Counted from the first letter of the stretch, positions 46,781-60,014 are shown. The stretch: 64,000 nt of DNA from Pseudisothecium myosuroides (GCA_951799445.1 OX637287.1:46901724-46965723), one strand, 5' to 3'. Numbers and translations are program-made. The notes: generated by a model not told the origin, from the letters alone.

Positions 46781-49700
46781 GCCTTCACTTGACCTGGGTA
46801 ATCATAAAATCTCTCAATACCAAACTAATTCATGCAATTACAACAACTAAAAGAATTCGTATGAAACAAAAAGAACCTCAACAACTTCTCGATAGATCTT
46901 GGTTCATCATCTTTTGCTTCATTGCACACTTACAACAAATCACTCTCAATATCACAAACTTCTCAAATAGTGATTGCTTCTCATCATCATCCACCATTAG
47001 CAAATTATAGAACGGATTCAACAAAAGTACAACAATTTGAACCATATGAGGACAAGTTACCTACACAAACATGGGCCATGAAGGATTGTTGATCTTGTCT
47101 GTTGTACAAACTCCGTTAAAACAACCTGATAGAGCCACATGAAAATGGAGGCAAAACTTGATTGAATAAAAGTCTCCATTGTCACTCTAAGATTTTTAAA
47201 TTTGATCAAATTTTACAAAGGTCCTTTTGAATACCATAACCTTGAGATGTAATAAGTGACCAAATCCATCACAATAGGCTTCTAGTCAAATGAATGAAAC
47301 AAAACACTTGTGTTGAGAAAGCACCCTTGAGAGCATCTTGCTTGGTGAGAGCATGATATCAATTACAGACACTTTTCCCAATCCTAAGTCAATACGATCA
47401 CCAACAAGAACATGAAACCAATGAAAAACATTCAACAATCTCAATTACAAAGAGAGTTTAGGGAAAGAAATTCACCATCAGAAAATGGAGATGACCATTC
47501 CAACGTACTCATGCCTAAAGTCCTCACAACATTGCCATGGGTAGCAATGTAGGCCCTGGAATAGAAGAGAGACATGGCTGTTAGTACAATGCAATTGAAC
47601 TTTGTTAGAATGGAATGGTCATAAATATCCAAGAAACGATTAAAGACTGAAACAAAATAAACCACAACAAATATTACATTATCACAACAGTGACATCATA
47701 AACAGACAAGAATGAGAGCAAATTCATTTAACTAAACCCATGGGTGAGTTTAAAAGGGACTTCACCATCCCAAAATGGAGAGCAGCAACCCAATCAGAAT
47801 CACACCTAACACCTTCATGTCGTGATGGGGAGCAATATGGTTCCTGTCATGAAAGTGAGAGAACACAAATATGAGTACAATTGCACAGAACTTTGCAAAA
47901 ATGGAGACTTCATATTTACCTATCAATCAAATCATCTGCTACATCAGAGCACATCACAACAAAGATAAAAGCACTTCACCATAAGATGACATGACAACAA
48001 TGACGGATACACATGTGGCAGGGTGTTCTCAACCAGAGAAAACGAGGAGCTCTACCCAAGCGTTAGTGCTACAATCATAGCTTGATTATGAGGAACGCGG
48101 CAGATTTAGTATTCATCTACAAGAATGATGGTAAAGGACTGGCTATTTCGGAATATATTCCTAACGTCCGGCTCCTTCGATCGAGCAACTTCAGAGGTAT
48201 AGCTCTCTTAAGTTCTGGTCACAACTGGAGCAATCAAGCACATCTGATCCAAAACTGAACATCTCGTTAAAACTCAGCCTAACAGAATGACGCTTTGTCC
48301 TGAGCAAGGTGAAACATGTCAACGAAACTAGCTTGCGAGCTTGGGAGGTACATCAGACCCACCGCCAGAGTTTCTTTACCTCATCCCCGAAGCAGGCATC
48401 CACCACTGAAGCTGAACTAGAACAATCCGCAAACTGCCCTTCTGTGCCTTGGCTGCCCCTGATGGCTTGTCTGCAAAAGAAACGGGCACTGACTCATCGA
48501 CCTCTCGCACTTCAACCATTTCCCGTAAGCCAAAATCATGGCTTGAGACTTGACTCTTTCTGCTCCGGCTTCGTCTGCTCGGATCCACCACTACCATCTC
48601 TGACGCTAACTCTGACGAGTATCACCGTGGTGAGAATTGAAGGCAAGGCTCAAAGGCTCAACTGCTAACGTCTCCAGAGGGATGGCTCATTTTTTGCAAT
48701 GCCAATGCGCAGGCGATGGTGGAAATCAGGGTTTGAAGTTCGAAGGCTCCAGGGCCATGCGCACTGTCGGTGGAAGGACACGTAGCGGGATGCAATTGGT
48801 AAGCGGACGGAGAGCAGACTCCCAGGGTGTGTCGGAATTGGAGAACAGTTTTTCAAGTTTTTCAGATTGGGTACCGAGTTTCATGCTGCTACATTTCTAT
48901 GCGTGTGTAACAGTTTCTATCCAGTACCATTCCAGAGATGGTAATCAAGTAGCGTCAAACTTTAATAACCTTATTGACACAACTGCGATTTCATCGTAAG
49001 CATCAGTTCTTTGGAGCTGACGCATTCCTTGGCAACCCAAGCAGTGTGCTCAGAGTTTGCAAATCAAACGAATATAGAGGCAGCAGAAGAACTCTAGCAC
49101 ATATTTGAATCGGGAACGCAGACACGAAGGAGATTGGTCCATTCAAACTTGAACTTAACGACATGCTCTCACGGGTTCGTAACTTAGCCATCATTTGTGG
49201 CTCTTATACAGGGGAAACGTAATTGGACACTCAACCAAGAGTAATCATCAGCAACAAAACAGCAAGCCCAACACACTAGCAAAAGAATAGAGTTCATCAC
49301 CTAGTTGCCAGACCCCTCTTCGCCACAGCCATGGACCACCAGTACTCTCTTCAAACCTTAATACAGAATGCCAAACGACTACGGCTCGGAAATTCGGTAG
49401 AACCGACACCATCGCGACTGTCAAATAAGCGATCGCTCCAGCGTAATTTTCACTTTAGTCGGATCCAAAGCTAAAGCAGAGGTTAACTGAAGTACGCTGC
49501 CATTCTAATTACAAAAAAGGGCGGCTTCTATCCAACGTCGTGAACATGACAGAGAACAAAGGGATTCCAACTCTCTGGCCTCGGGATGCCATCTGACCCA
49601 CCAATAACATTTCTCACTTTCATTTGCACCATTAATTTCCCACCAGCTAAGCAGCGAAAACCCTTCTAGGAAGGTTAAGTGGTGATTGTCGGTGGAATAC

Positions 49701-50040
49701 GACCTCCAGAAAACGAACTGAGGAGGGATCACCGGAACCCTCGCGGACTTCATGCGCAAACCAAACACAGCGTTGCACTCTGAAATCAAAACAGAAGCAT
49801 CAGAATTCTAGATCGACGAGAAAGGGTATCTCAACCTGTTGCAGAAGCTCCGTGGATGATACCGACAGCTTTGCTCCCAAGGAAGTTCGTCTCCGCGCGC
49901 GGTTGCTCCTGAACTGACGAGTATCACCGTGGTGAGAATTGAATGCAAGGCTCAAAGGCTCAACTGCTCAAGACTCCAGAGGTATGGCTCTTGCGGTTTA
50001 GAATGACAAGGCGCAGGCGCAGTTGGAAATCAGGGTTTGG
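46781..50040. repeat. Segmental duplication, copy 2: DNA upstream of the TNL
   Basis: Partner of 22772-26290. It must contain the TNL promoter and any 5' untranslated exons. No other confident gene; the conserved short frame VSFADKPSGAAKAQKGSLRI is at 48597-48376 on the minus strand. Confidence 0.75.
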
Positions 50041-50290
50041 AGTTTGAAGGGGTCGCGACTGTACCAGTGCAACGAGCCTCCTGCGGGGGCAGGGCTGGGA
50101 CGAGGGCTGCGGGCCAGGCCCCGTCCCCGCTGAACGCGCTGCCCTCCCGCCGGACGCGCTGCTCCCCCTCCCGATCCGATTTTCCCGCATCACCTGACTC
50201 GTCATCGTTCTCGGCGTCTCCCTCGTCGCTCTCGCTCTCTCTCTGTCTTCTCTCCATTTCACGGATTTGAGCTCATTCTCGCAACGATCG
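50040..50290 (+). promoter_or_regulatory. GC-rich promoter/5' leader region
   Basis: A sharply GC- and CpG-rich stretch (50050-50170) is followed by a pyrimidine patch (CTCGCTCTCTCTCTGTCTTC, near 50228), typical of plant core promoters and leaders. It stands just upstream of the small spliced gene and, further on, the kinase gene. Inference from composition only. Confidence 0.45.
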
Positions 50291-50291
50291 C

Positions 50292-52011
50292 TAACAAGCT
50301 TTCCCCCGTTTCCGCATTCTGCTGAGGTTTTTCTCTTACAGAGCTTCTCTTTTCTTTCGTGCCATTTGATTTGGTCTTGTCAACGATTTTTCCGCGCAAG
50401 AAATATTTCTATCTGAGTTGGGTAATTGGGTTCGAAATTTTGTCACTAGGGTTTGAAAACGGGCTCGCATTGTAATGTGAAGAAGGCATACGCACCGAAT
50501 TGAAGCACTTAGTATTAGAGTATATTCAGATTCTTGAGTATTCTTGTTGGGATATCGAAGAGGATTCCAAATGCACCGAAGAATGCATTACCTGGTGTTG
50601 AGGTCGCCAAAAACACCTCATTGTACTGGAGTACTAGAGTGTGCTAAAGTGTCTCATTTTACGTTGGTGCTGCAGTTGTGGGTGGTTGTCTTATTGGCTA
50701 AGATGTTGCATTCAATGCGATCTTCATTGTTCGTGTAGAAGGGCTTGAGCATGTAATTCTGAGGTTTACAATCGGGTGATTCTGGAAGGAATTGAAGGAA
50801 ATTCAGCAATTAACAATGGCGATGACTGCTGGTCAAGTGCAATGTCTTCAAGCGTCAGAGTATTTGGCCCAGGGGTCATCCGCCCTGGAGGTTCGGAACA
50901 GGCCGGCCACAGTTAGCTTCACTCGCATTCCTGTACGTTCTCCAACCTACGTGTTTTGTAGGCAAATATTAATATCTTGATGTTGGGGCCACTTCTGAAT
51001 GCAAGTGTTGAAGCGACGAGGTTAAAATTTGAACCAACCATGTGCACTAGGGGTGAGATAGTACACTTAGAATATTCCGATTAGGCTTCGAATTAACCAT
51101 TTAAAACCTCTGTACATAATAATAGAATCTTGCCATGTGCCCCTGCATCATATGCTAGAGCAAACTTTCTTCTTTCCAGCGGCATACTAAGTTTTCCTTC
51201 CTGAAAGTTCTATGGATGGGAAAGTGGGCACTTTGATTCAAACAGGTATTTCAGGATCAAGTTAGTCCACTGTGATATCCACTGGAATCGCATTGAAAAA
51301 AATATTCTCTTTCCCTGCTTGTGTGTGAATGTTACTGATCCTGAGAGCATGGGTATTAGGTGCAAGGTCTGAGGCAAAGGGGCAACCGGATTGTGTGTGC
51401 GCGGAAGGGAGTGGCAGCTGCTGCGGAGGTAGCGACGGTAAACACCACCTTATACTGTGTGCGATCTGCTCCAAAATTGCTTAAATGATCTGTTCCAACT
51501 CGGGACGTGGTCTAAAGGAGCCCTAAAACAACATACTGACGCCAGTTCCAGAGCTGCTAGTAAGTTAATGTCAGAGACCAGAGGTCGGATGTGATATTAG
51601 AGAGGGAGATATTTAGCTTGTAAGTTACCGACATTGTTTTCCAGGTCATGACTCGTGAGAGCAAATGAGCGAGAATGGCAACTTGGGGTCTAACATGGAA
51701 ACAGGGAAAGAACAGTGAGCTGAATTTGCAGAATGATACTCCGTATAAAATTCCTTTTGAAAATCATTTCTCTGTCACCACTGTAGCTTACAGTAGGTGC
51801 ATTGCGAATTGTCTGTACGAGATGCTCGAGTCTGTACCGACAGTGGCCTTTTTAGTCGGTCTTGGACAAGCTTGCCCGATCTAAAAACTTGTCCTATGGA
51901 GTTCAAGCACTTCCGTATATCTGCTGGTTTTCTTTGTCGCAGGGGCCAGAGATTCTCGACAGAGAGAGAGTTTGGCGTGTGAGTTTTGTGATTCTTTGAG
52001 GATTTCAGCTT
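50292..52011. repeat. 1.7 kb direct duplication, copy 1 (partner 53444-55173)
   Basis: Starts 'taacaagctttcccccgttt' and ends 'gaggatttcagctt'; nearly identical to 53444-55173 with scattered substitutions and small indels. AT-rich transposon-like DNA (52012-53443) now separates the two copies. Confidence 0.9.
50816..51668 (+). CDS. Small three-exon gene, unknown function (copy 1)
   Basis: Exons 50816-50932, 51360-51428 and 51645-51668 join in phase 0 (donors GTACGT and GTAGCG; acceptors TATTAG and TTCCAG) to give a 69-residue protein. It starts MAMTAGQVQCLQASEYLAQ, contains LRQRGNRIVCARKGVAAAA and ends VMTRESK. The N-terminal part is rich in Ser/Ala/Gln with few acids and then an Arg-rich stretch, which would fit a plastid transit peptide, but I do not recognise the protein. 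It could instead be the 5' part of a longer transcript reading toward the kinase. The second copy has a one-base insertion in exon 2. Confidence 0.4.
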
Positions 52012-53443
52012 AATCGCAATCAAGTAAGGGAACACTTTAATGACACTTTTGAGGGACATTTCAATGGAAATCTAGTGTGTACGAATGGGGATAGGGACGG
52101 TTTTGGGTGTCTCCACCTTACCGACGAAATATTGGTTTATAACTACTCTAAATCTTAAATATAATTTGCAAATAAATGTGAAATTCAAGAAATAGAAAAT
52201 GCATGCAATGGTATTTGCATCCATTGTTTCAAGATTGAGTTGAAAGTCTAGGGAAAAATTAATGAGCATTTTCATTTTTAAAGAATTGTCAAGTAGAAGT
52301 AGGTATGAGCTAGAAGAAAATTGGTAATAGATTTAAGATGGAATTCAAACACACTAATCCCAATGGTGAGATGGTTCTAAAAATGCAAATTAACCTTGAG
52401 GAACTTTTTGTTTTGAAAATGATTGTGAAAATTGAGCTTCAAAACAAATCTTATTTGTTATTTTTTCAAGATGATGCTCTAATTGCCTACAAAACAAGGT
52501 ACTCCATGACTTTCACATCACAAATCCAAATGGAATGAATCAAGTCTTTCCATATAGACAAACTTACAATCTATAAGAAACAAATTTTTAAAATCTTTAT
52601 TTCAAGTTTTTGTAGATTTCTTTTGCTACCTGCTAAGTGGACTAGTTTAGGCTAATTGTGATATAAATTTTGCTTTAGGGCACCAATTGAAGTAAAAACT
52701 ATCTTTCCACAAACCTAATAAAAAAATTTATTTGCCAAAAAAGTTTCAAAAAAGCATGTCTAAAATTGGATTCATATGAACTTGCCCAAAATCCATTATG
52801 TTCCTTGTAGGAACAATGGGATTTGAATTCTTTTGTTTACTTTTAATATGGCAACAACAGCATAAAAGCTACTCCTAAAATGCAATTTCATTAGGAGTGT
52901 GATATCATAAAGCTAATTGCTAATACTACAAAAATATTACTTTTAGGAAAAGGTGCCTCCAACTATAGTGAATTGTTTATTTTGATAGTTTTAGATGTTT
53001 CCATCATAACGGAACTATGTCATTTGCACTTATTTATGTAATAATTAATTATACTCAAATCTCACCACATGCTCATGAAATAGCAGGCACATTCATCCTT
53101 CCAGGGTTAAGGTAGAATAATCCAATACTGTTAGCCCCCAATTCCAACATCTATTGGTCTTCCTCATTGTGTCAATCATCTACCTATTACCTTAGCAACC
53201 CATAAGCATCATAACAATGTACTTGGGGGAGGGGACACATTAGCATGTGGTTTAGTGTGGATCACGCTAAACCAATTTAGTCCTAGAAAACTTTGAAAAA
53301 TCACAAAAAATTCATTTCTTGTCAAAATGTCTTCATTCTACTTGATAAATGGCTTCTCTCAAACTTCAAACTTCTCAATCTCTGAAAAATTTGTGAGTTG
53401 ACAAATAGTCTCTCCGAGGTACCTAGATAGCAAATCTGCTTGG
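52012..53443. mobile_element. AT-rich transposon-derived spacer between duplicate copies
   Basis: It holds one terminus of a TA-type element (GGGTGTCTCCACCT, ends ~52118) and internal marks of the 0.92 kb family ('atggaatgaatcaagtctttccatatagac', 'attatgttccttgtaggaacaatggg'). A right-hand TTAA-type end, CCAGGGTTAA, is at 53101-53110. The layering is not resolved. Confidence 0.5.
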
Positions 53444-55173
53444 TAACAAGCTTTCCCCCGTTTCCGCATTCTGCCGAGGTAATCCTCTTACAGAGCTTCT
53501 CTTTTCTTTCGTGCCATTTGATTTGGTCTTATCAATGATTTTTCCGCGCAAGAAATGTTTCTATCTGAGTTGGGTAATTGGATTCGAGTTTTTGTTATTA
53601 GGGTTTGGTAACGGGCTCGCATTGTAATGTAAACAAGGCACCCGCAAGCACTTTTATTGCAACACTTGAAGCGCTGAGTTTTTAGTATTAGAATATTCAG
53701 ATTTTTGAGTATTCTTGTTGGGATATCGAAGAGGATTCCAAATGCACCGAAGAATGCATTACCTGGTGTTGAGGTCGCCAAAAACACCTCATTGTACTGG
53801 AGTTTGGAGTGTCACGTTTTACGTTGGTGCTGCGATTGTGGGTGGTTATCTTATTATTGGCTAAGATGTTGCATTCAATGCGATCTTCATTGTTCGTGTA
53901 GAAGGGCTTGAGCATGTAAATCTGAGGTTTACAATTGGGTGATTCTGGAAGGAATTGAAGGAAATTCAGCAATTAACAATGGCGATGACTGCTGGTCAAG
54001 CGCAATGTCTTCAAGCGTCAGAGTATTTGGCCCAGGGGTCATCCGCCCTGGAGGTTCGGAACAGGCCGGCCACAGTTAGCTTCACTCGCATTCCTGTACG
54101 TTCTCCAACCTACGTGTTTTGTAGGCAAATATTAATATCTTGATGTTGGGGCCACTTCTGAATGCAAGGGTTGAAGCGACAAGGTTAAAATTTGAACCAA
54201 CCATGTGCACTAGGGGTGAGATAGTACACTTAAAATATTCCGATTAGGTCTCGAATTAACCATTTAAAACCTCTGTACATAATAATAGAATCTTGCCATG
54301 TGCCCCTGCATCATATGCTAGAGCAAACTTTCTTCTTTCCAGCGGTATACTAAATTTTTTCTTCCTGAAAGTCCTACGGATGGGAAAGTGGACACTTTGA
54401 TTCAAACAGGTACTTCAGGATCAAATTAGTCCACTGTGATATTTACTGGAATCGCATTGAAGAAATATTCTCTTTCCCTGCTTGTGTGTGAATGTTACTG
54501 ATCCTGAGAGCATGGGTATTAGGTGCAAGGTCTGAGGCAAAGGGGCAACCGGATTGTGTGTGCGGCGGAAGGGAGTGGCAGCTGCTGCGGAGGTAGCGAT
54601 GGTAAACACCACCTTATACTGTGTGCGATCTGCTCCAAAATTGCTTAAATGATCTGTTCCAACTCGGGATGTGGTGTAAAGGAGCCCTAAAACAACATAC
54701 TGACGCCAGTTCCAGAGCTGTTAGTAAGTTAATGTCAGAGACCAGAGGTCGGATGTGATATTAGAGAGGGAGATATTTAGCTTGTAAGTTACCGACATTG
54801 TTTTCCAGGTCATGACTCATGAGAGCAAATGAGCGAGAATGGCAACTTGGGGTCTAACATGGAAACAGGGAAAGAACAGTGAGCTGAATTTGCAGAATGA
54901 TACTCCGTATAAAATTCCTTTTGAAAATCATTTCTCTGTCCCCACTGTAGCTTACAATAGATGCATTGCGAATTGTCTGTACGAGATGCTCGAGTCTGTA
55001 CCGACAGTGGCCTTTTTAGTCGGTCTTGGACAAGCTTGCCCGATCTAAAAACTTGTCCTATGGAGTTCAAGCACTTCCATATATCTGCTGGTTTTCTTTG
55101 TCGCAGGGGCCAGAGATTCTCGACAGAGAGAGTTTGGCGTGTGAGTTTTGTGATTCTTTGAGGATTTCAGCTT
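53444..55173. repeat. 1.7 kb direct duplication, copy 2
   Basis: Second copy of 50292-52011, contiguous with the kinase gene's 5' side. Confidence 0.9.
53979..54822 (+). pseudogene. Small three-exon gene, copy 2, with a one-base frame change
   Basis: Exons 53979-54095, 54523-54592 and 54809-54822. Exon 2 has 70 bases instead of 69 (GTGCGGCGG against GTGCGCGG), so the frame switches to RIVCAAEGSGSCCG and stops after GHDS. Splice sites are the same as in copy 1. Which copy is original cannot be told from sequence alone. Confidence 0.4.
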
Positions 55174-55376
55174 GTGATTTCAGCTTACTCGTTGTGGTGG
55201 GGTGAAGCTTTTTTTTTGGTATAATCAGTTTTTTCTTGCAATTCTTTGTCTTCATGCTAGCTTGTTGGAGCTTGTAGTCAATCTTCAGAAGTATGGAGTT
55301 CACTTAGGAACAGAGCTGTATGTTAGAGTTTACTATCAGAGCTTTGGAATTTTTTTTAAATGCCATGCTCTTCTTG

Positions 55377-56115
55377 AATCGCTACTGGTACTATGTCTTG
55401 GATGGTGATGCTTTGCTTCACTTTCTTCATTGTTCACTAGGATGAGATGACCTACTTTCATATGTGCTTTAGAAGCTTCAATATTGCACTTAGAAATGAG
55501 CCTCTAGTCTCTGTACAACGTTCACAGGAAGGCTATCTGTCGAATTTTTCTAGTCGAGCAGCGTGAGTATCTAGATTTGTTACAGTTGGGGTTGGTGTCC
55601 ACGCTTGTGGATACTGGAGGGCGAATTCTCCTACAGAAGATTGAGAATCCATTACATTTCTGAGCTTATTTTTGTTTGCCATGTGCTATCACAGGTACCA
55701 GCAAGTGCTCTCCACAATTGTTAACTTTGTGCACAGCTGTTGCTGTGTGCGAGAAAGGTTATCGTCGAATCCACCCTTTATTTTATGTTAGTTTGGCTAC
55801 TATTAGGGTTCTTGCCATTCTCTCTTGTTACTTGTCCTGGTGCTTGTTGGAACTTTGGGTCAGTCTTAAAATTATGTAGCTCACGAAGAATTAGAGATCT
55901 AGGTTAGCATCTTACTGAAACATGACTATCCAGTAAACTAATGGACAATGTTTCGTAAAAGTCATGATCGCTACTGGTGCTATGTCTTGGAAGATGCTGC
56001 TGAGCTTCACTTCTTCATTCTTCATTAGGATTAAGTGTCCTACTTTAACCATGTGCTTAAAAATCCTTCACTTGAAAATTTATCTTCCTGTCGATGTACA
56101 ATCCTTCGCATTTCT
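55377..56115. repeat. Degenerate direct repeat in the kinase 5' region
   Basis: 55380-55530 and 55967-56110 share 'cgctactggt(a/g)ctatgtctt', 'gagcttcacttcttcatt' type sequence, 'gt(g)cctacttt', 'catgtgctt' and 'tgtacaa'. Each is followed by an acceptor-like ATC(A/G)CAGGTAC. These look like duplicated 5' untranslated exon/intron units; not proven to be transcribed. Confidence 0.5.
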
Positions 56116-57042
56116 AAGCTTGTTTTATGCTGGGCACAATCGCAGGTACTGGAAAGTAATCTCTACGAAAATTAACTCCGTGGAGCTTGGAGAAGGAAGT
56201 TAACGACACATCTCCTTACAGGATGTCATCCCCCACGCTTGGTATGCTTTACTCCTGTGGCAATCTGTTTGGCTGTATCAGTTGTTGTCTGTTAGCTTGA
56301 GAGTAAATTGGTGGATGTGAAGACCTTGTCGGTGGGGTTTGATGTTCTTGATCTTATGTGGTAGTCAATATTCAGCGGAGGTCTAGTTTTATGGTGATGA
56401 ACCAGTGCTGTCTGTTTCCATAACCTAGTCGAGCCTTCTTGTTGTTTGTAAGGTCGAGGATACTATTTGCGTCACTTTAAGCATTCCAACTTATGAAGGA
56501 GTTTGATTTTGAGAAGATGTATACAATTGTGAAAGATCTTTGGGGTGCAAGAGTTAATTTTGTTGAGATCAATTCTTTTCACACTTCATAAATTTCTTAT
56601 GTGACTTCAGCATAGGAGGTTGCAGACCAATATAAGTGACAGTGGATAACACGTAATTTCTTTCAAAGATCAGTGTTCTTAGAGAGTAGCCGAGTCATGC
56701 TAATAAGGGTCAGTACAACATGATTGCTAACAAGTCCAACCAAGGTAGGAATAGATGAGTTGTTGGTAAGAAGCGTCAGTATAGGAGGTAGGATTTGATC
56801 ACCATCAGTGTTAGTATCCTTTACCTTGTTAGCAACTAGTGCATCGTCAGATTATATTTACAATCAGTGCACATGTTCACAAAAAACGAAACTAAGTCAA
56901 ATTGTTTATTTCATTTTTTCTTCTATTTTTTTTTGTGCTGGTGATGTCAAGTTCATTATGCAGTCTTGTCCGTCTGCCAGCTATGAGCAAATGCATTTGA
57001 GTTTTGAACGTTGAACTTTTGGTGATTGCAGGTGCCGATTTC

Positions 57043-60014
57043 ATGGAAATTGATGGTTCGAGCTCTTCAGAACCTACTGAAGGTATGTTTTAACTCGAAT
57101 CTGTGGATTTGGTTGCTTTGCACCATAGAGAAGCTCGGTTTGTGGTGTTTGACTGTGTCCTTTGGAAACTGGGACTAACATGTATGAACTAAAGCAATCA
57201 CCTTGCAATGTTCAGCAGACCTGATGAATCGTATCGTGGTTGCAAGCATTGGAATGTATTCAGCTCTTCCTTGTATGTCAAACGAGAACTTGATAGAATC
57301 TATTTTGGTGTTCATTCCCTCCTTCAGGTCATGATGCATGGGAGATGCCCATTTCACAAGTCCGGCAAGCCTTAAAGACCATTAAGAATGTTTGCACAAT
57401 GTCCAACACTGTGTGTGTGAACAAGCACCAATGCAAGCGCATTGCCGATCGTTTCAGTGCCATTGGTGAAGGATTGAAGGGCCTGGGGCGGAATACAAAT
57501 TTCAATGTTGGAAATGCTTCTGATGGTAGCAACCAGAAGGACTATCCTGCTTTTGATGAGCTTCTAACTTTGCTACGAAAAGGAGAGGCTCTTGTATCGT
57601 CCTATATTGATTCCCAAGGAATCGTCAGTGTAGTTAGCCGTACAGAGAACCGAGAATCATTCAAGGAAATTCATGAGGAGCTGGACACCTTGAAGATGCA
57701 ATTCGACTTCGAGAGCTTTAGCGAGCTTGGGCAAGTAAAAGACTTTGAATCATCCTCAGAATTCGACAGGACAAATGCGCTGGCAGAGGATGCTGACCAG
57801 GATTTAACGGAGATGCCTGAGGACATGGCTCTAATCAAAGAGTCGAAGAACGTAACGGGAATGGACATGGAGAAAGCTACGCTGGTGGTGCTGGAGAGGA
57901 GCGGCCTCTGCAGTCCAAGGGACAAGTTGCCCAGTTATCTTCAAATTGATCCGACCGCTATCAAAATCGAGGAGCCTGTACGCCCTGTTGTGCTCAGCAG
58001 CAAGCGAGATAAAGTAGAAGAGTTAGGTTGGGCTGTTGTACGTTTTGGCAAGTGGATCGGTTGTGACTTTGCTGCCAAGGTGTTCAAGTCTGCTGGAATT
58101 GATGTGCCTGGTTGGAACAACAAGCAACTGTTGATGGAGGTTGGTTCTTTAGCGAATTTGCGACACCCTCATATTGTCCGACTGGTAGGGTTTGGGCGAG
58201 ATGCAGAACAATGTGTTTTCCTGATGGAGTTGATGGACACAGATTTGCGACACTTCATGACGAAGAAGTTGAAGTCTTTCCCGAGACCGAAACCACGGCC
58301 TTTTAAGCGTCCTGAAGAACTGGACATCATAAGCCAGATTGCTAAGGGCATGCATTACATGCACACACAGCAATACGCGCATGGGGATCTCAAGTGCTCG
58401 AACATTCTGGTCAAGAAGTTCGACGATTATCTTGAAGTGAAGATTGCTGACCTTCGGGGCTCTCAGAAACTTGACAAAGTTTGGGATGCGGAGGCGTTCA
58501 AACAAGCAAGTCAGACCAGGCGGCCCCAATGGACTGCACCCGAGGCTATCGATCTTTATGATGGGAAGGAGCCTCCCAGCGAGTTGTTGAAGAAAAGCGA
58601 CATCTACAGCTTCGGGATGACTTGCTATGAGGTTGTGACAGGAAAAAGCCCTTTTGATGTAATAAAAGAGGATGAACTATTGAAGCAGATCCACGCAGGC
58701 GTGAGGCCGGAGCTCCCTAGCGATTTGGATGAGGATCTCAAGGGACTAATAAAAGAGGATGAACTATTGAAGCAGATCCACGCAGGCGTGAGGCCGGAGC
58801 TCCCTGGCGATTTGGATGAGGATCTCAAGGGACTAATAGAAAAGTGTTGGGATCATGACCCAAACAAGCGGCCAGAATTTGGTGAAATTATTCCCCTTTT
58901 GATTTACATCAGGTCCAAGAAGCCTGTTAACAAATTGTCTCGCAAAGACATGGTGCTGAGCCTCATGAGGAAGATTCCCCAAGTTCATGGAGTCTTTACT
59001 GGACTGCTGGGGATGGTTCGGCAGTGCAAGGGACACGCTATTGATCCTTCACATGATTTAAGTGTGTGGGGCGTGAAGGGCGATGGTGGGTTTCAACGAA
59101 GTGGCAGTACTCTGTCAGTTCCCGAGTATTTGCGAATTCATCCGGACAAGCTTGACAAAGTGCGACGCATTGGGAAAGGGGCTTCTGCTGCAGTGTACGA
59201 GGCAACCTGGCTGGGTTGCACGGTCGCTGTGAAGGTTTTCAAAAATCCCTCAACCTCCGTAAACATCCGAGCTGTGCAGCAAGAAGTCGACTTTCTGATC
59301 AACCTAAGTCGCCATCCTTGCATAGCCCAGATGGTTGGGTTGTCAGTGGATTCCAATCAGCGGTGCTCCATTGTGATGGAGTTCATGGATGGCAATTTGT
59401 CTGACTTGATTAAATCTCGAATGAGAAAAAGGACCCCAATGACATCGCAGGAGGAAGGGCTTCTGGAAGGCGTGGTGGTGCCTTTTGAGCTCCATGAAGC
59501 CCTGCCCATCATCTCGAAGATTGCGTTGGGAATGGCATTTCTTCACTCCAAGGGCGTGGTGCATCGAGACTTGAAGTCCGGGAATGTGCTGGCGAAGGAA
59601 CATGCCGAGAGCATCGATGTGAAGCTGGTGGACTTCGGGATGTCGCTACATGAGCTTGAGGGCCAAGGACATGGCTCCTACTTGGGCATTGGCACTCGCT
59701 TCTGGCGGGCGCCAGAACTTTTTCCAGGAGGTGACCATTCGAAGAAGCCCGACCTCAAGGCAGCTGACGTCTATAGTTTCGCCATGACGTGCTATGAAGT
59801 TTTGACAGGGAAAAAGCCGTTCTCACATCTACAAAAGTCAGAATATACTCCTGTGATTGAAGGGGAAAGACCACCGCTGCCTGCTCTGCTGCATCCAAGG
59901 CTGAAGGCGCTTGTTCAGCAATGCTGGCATGCAGATCCTGTTGAGAGACCCAACTTCACAGAGATTTGTAAACAACTACAGGGGTTTTCGGCAGGCATGC
60001 AGATCGGGTTATGA
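57043..60014 (+). CDS. HeLo-like domain + pseudokinase + active kinase protein
   Basis: Exons 57043-57082 and 57328-60014 (donor GTATGT, acceptor TTCAG, in-phase) give 908 residues starting MEIDGSSSSEPTEG. The ATG lies in an exon opened by acceptor TTGCAG at 57030. Residues ~25-140 form a helical bundle with VNKHQCKRIADRF and LLTLLRKGEALV, as in plant MLKL/HeLo-like N-termini. Kinase 1 (~240-540) lacks a glycine loop and has HGDLKCSN for HRD and ADLRG for DFG, so it is probably a pseudokinase; Lys in FAAKVF and APE are kept. Kinase 2 (~622-895) is complete: IGKGASAAVYEA, VAVKVF, HRDLKSGN, DFG and RAPE. It resembles plant tandem-kinase immune proteins and MLKLs, which act in cell death or signalling. 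An 87 bp duplication lies in kinase 1. Confidence 0.88.
58661..58834 (+). repeat. 87 bp in-frame tandem duplication in the pseudokinase
   Basis: 58661-58747 and 58748-58834 are almost identical. Both encode IKEDELLKQIHAGVRPELP, then (S/G)DLDEDLKGL; I noticed one amino-acid change (Ser to Gly). The duplicated 29 residues correspond to the region just before the conserved CW...RP motif of the C-lobe. Confidence 0.9.
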
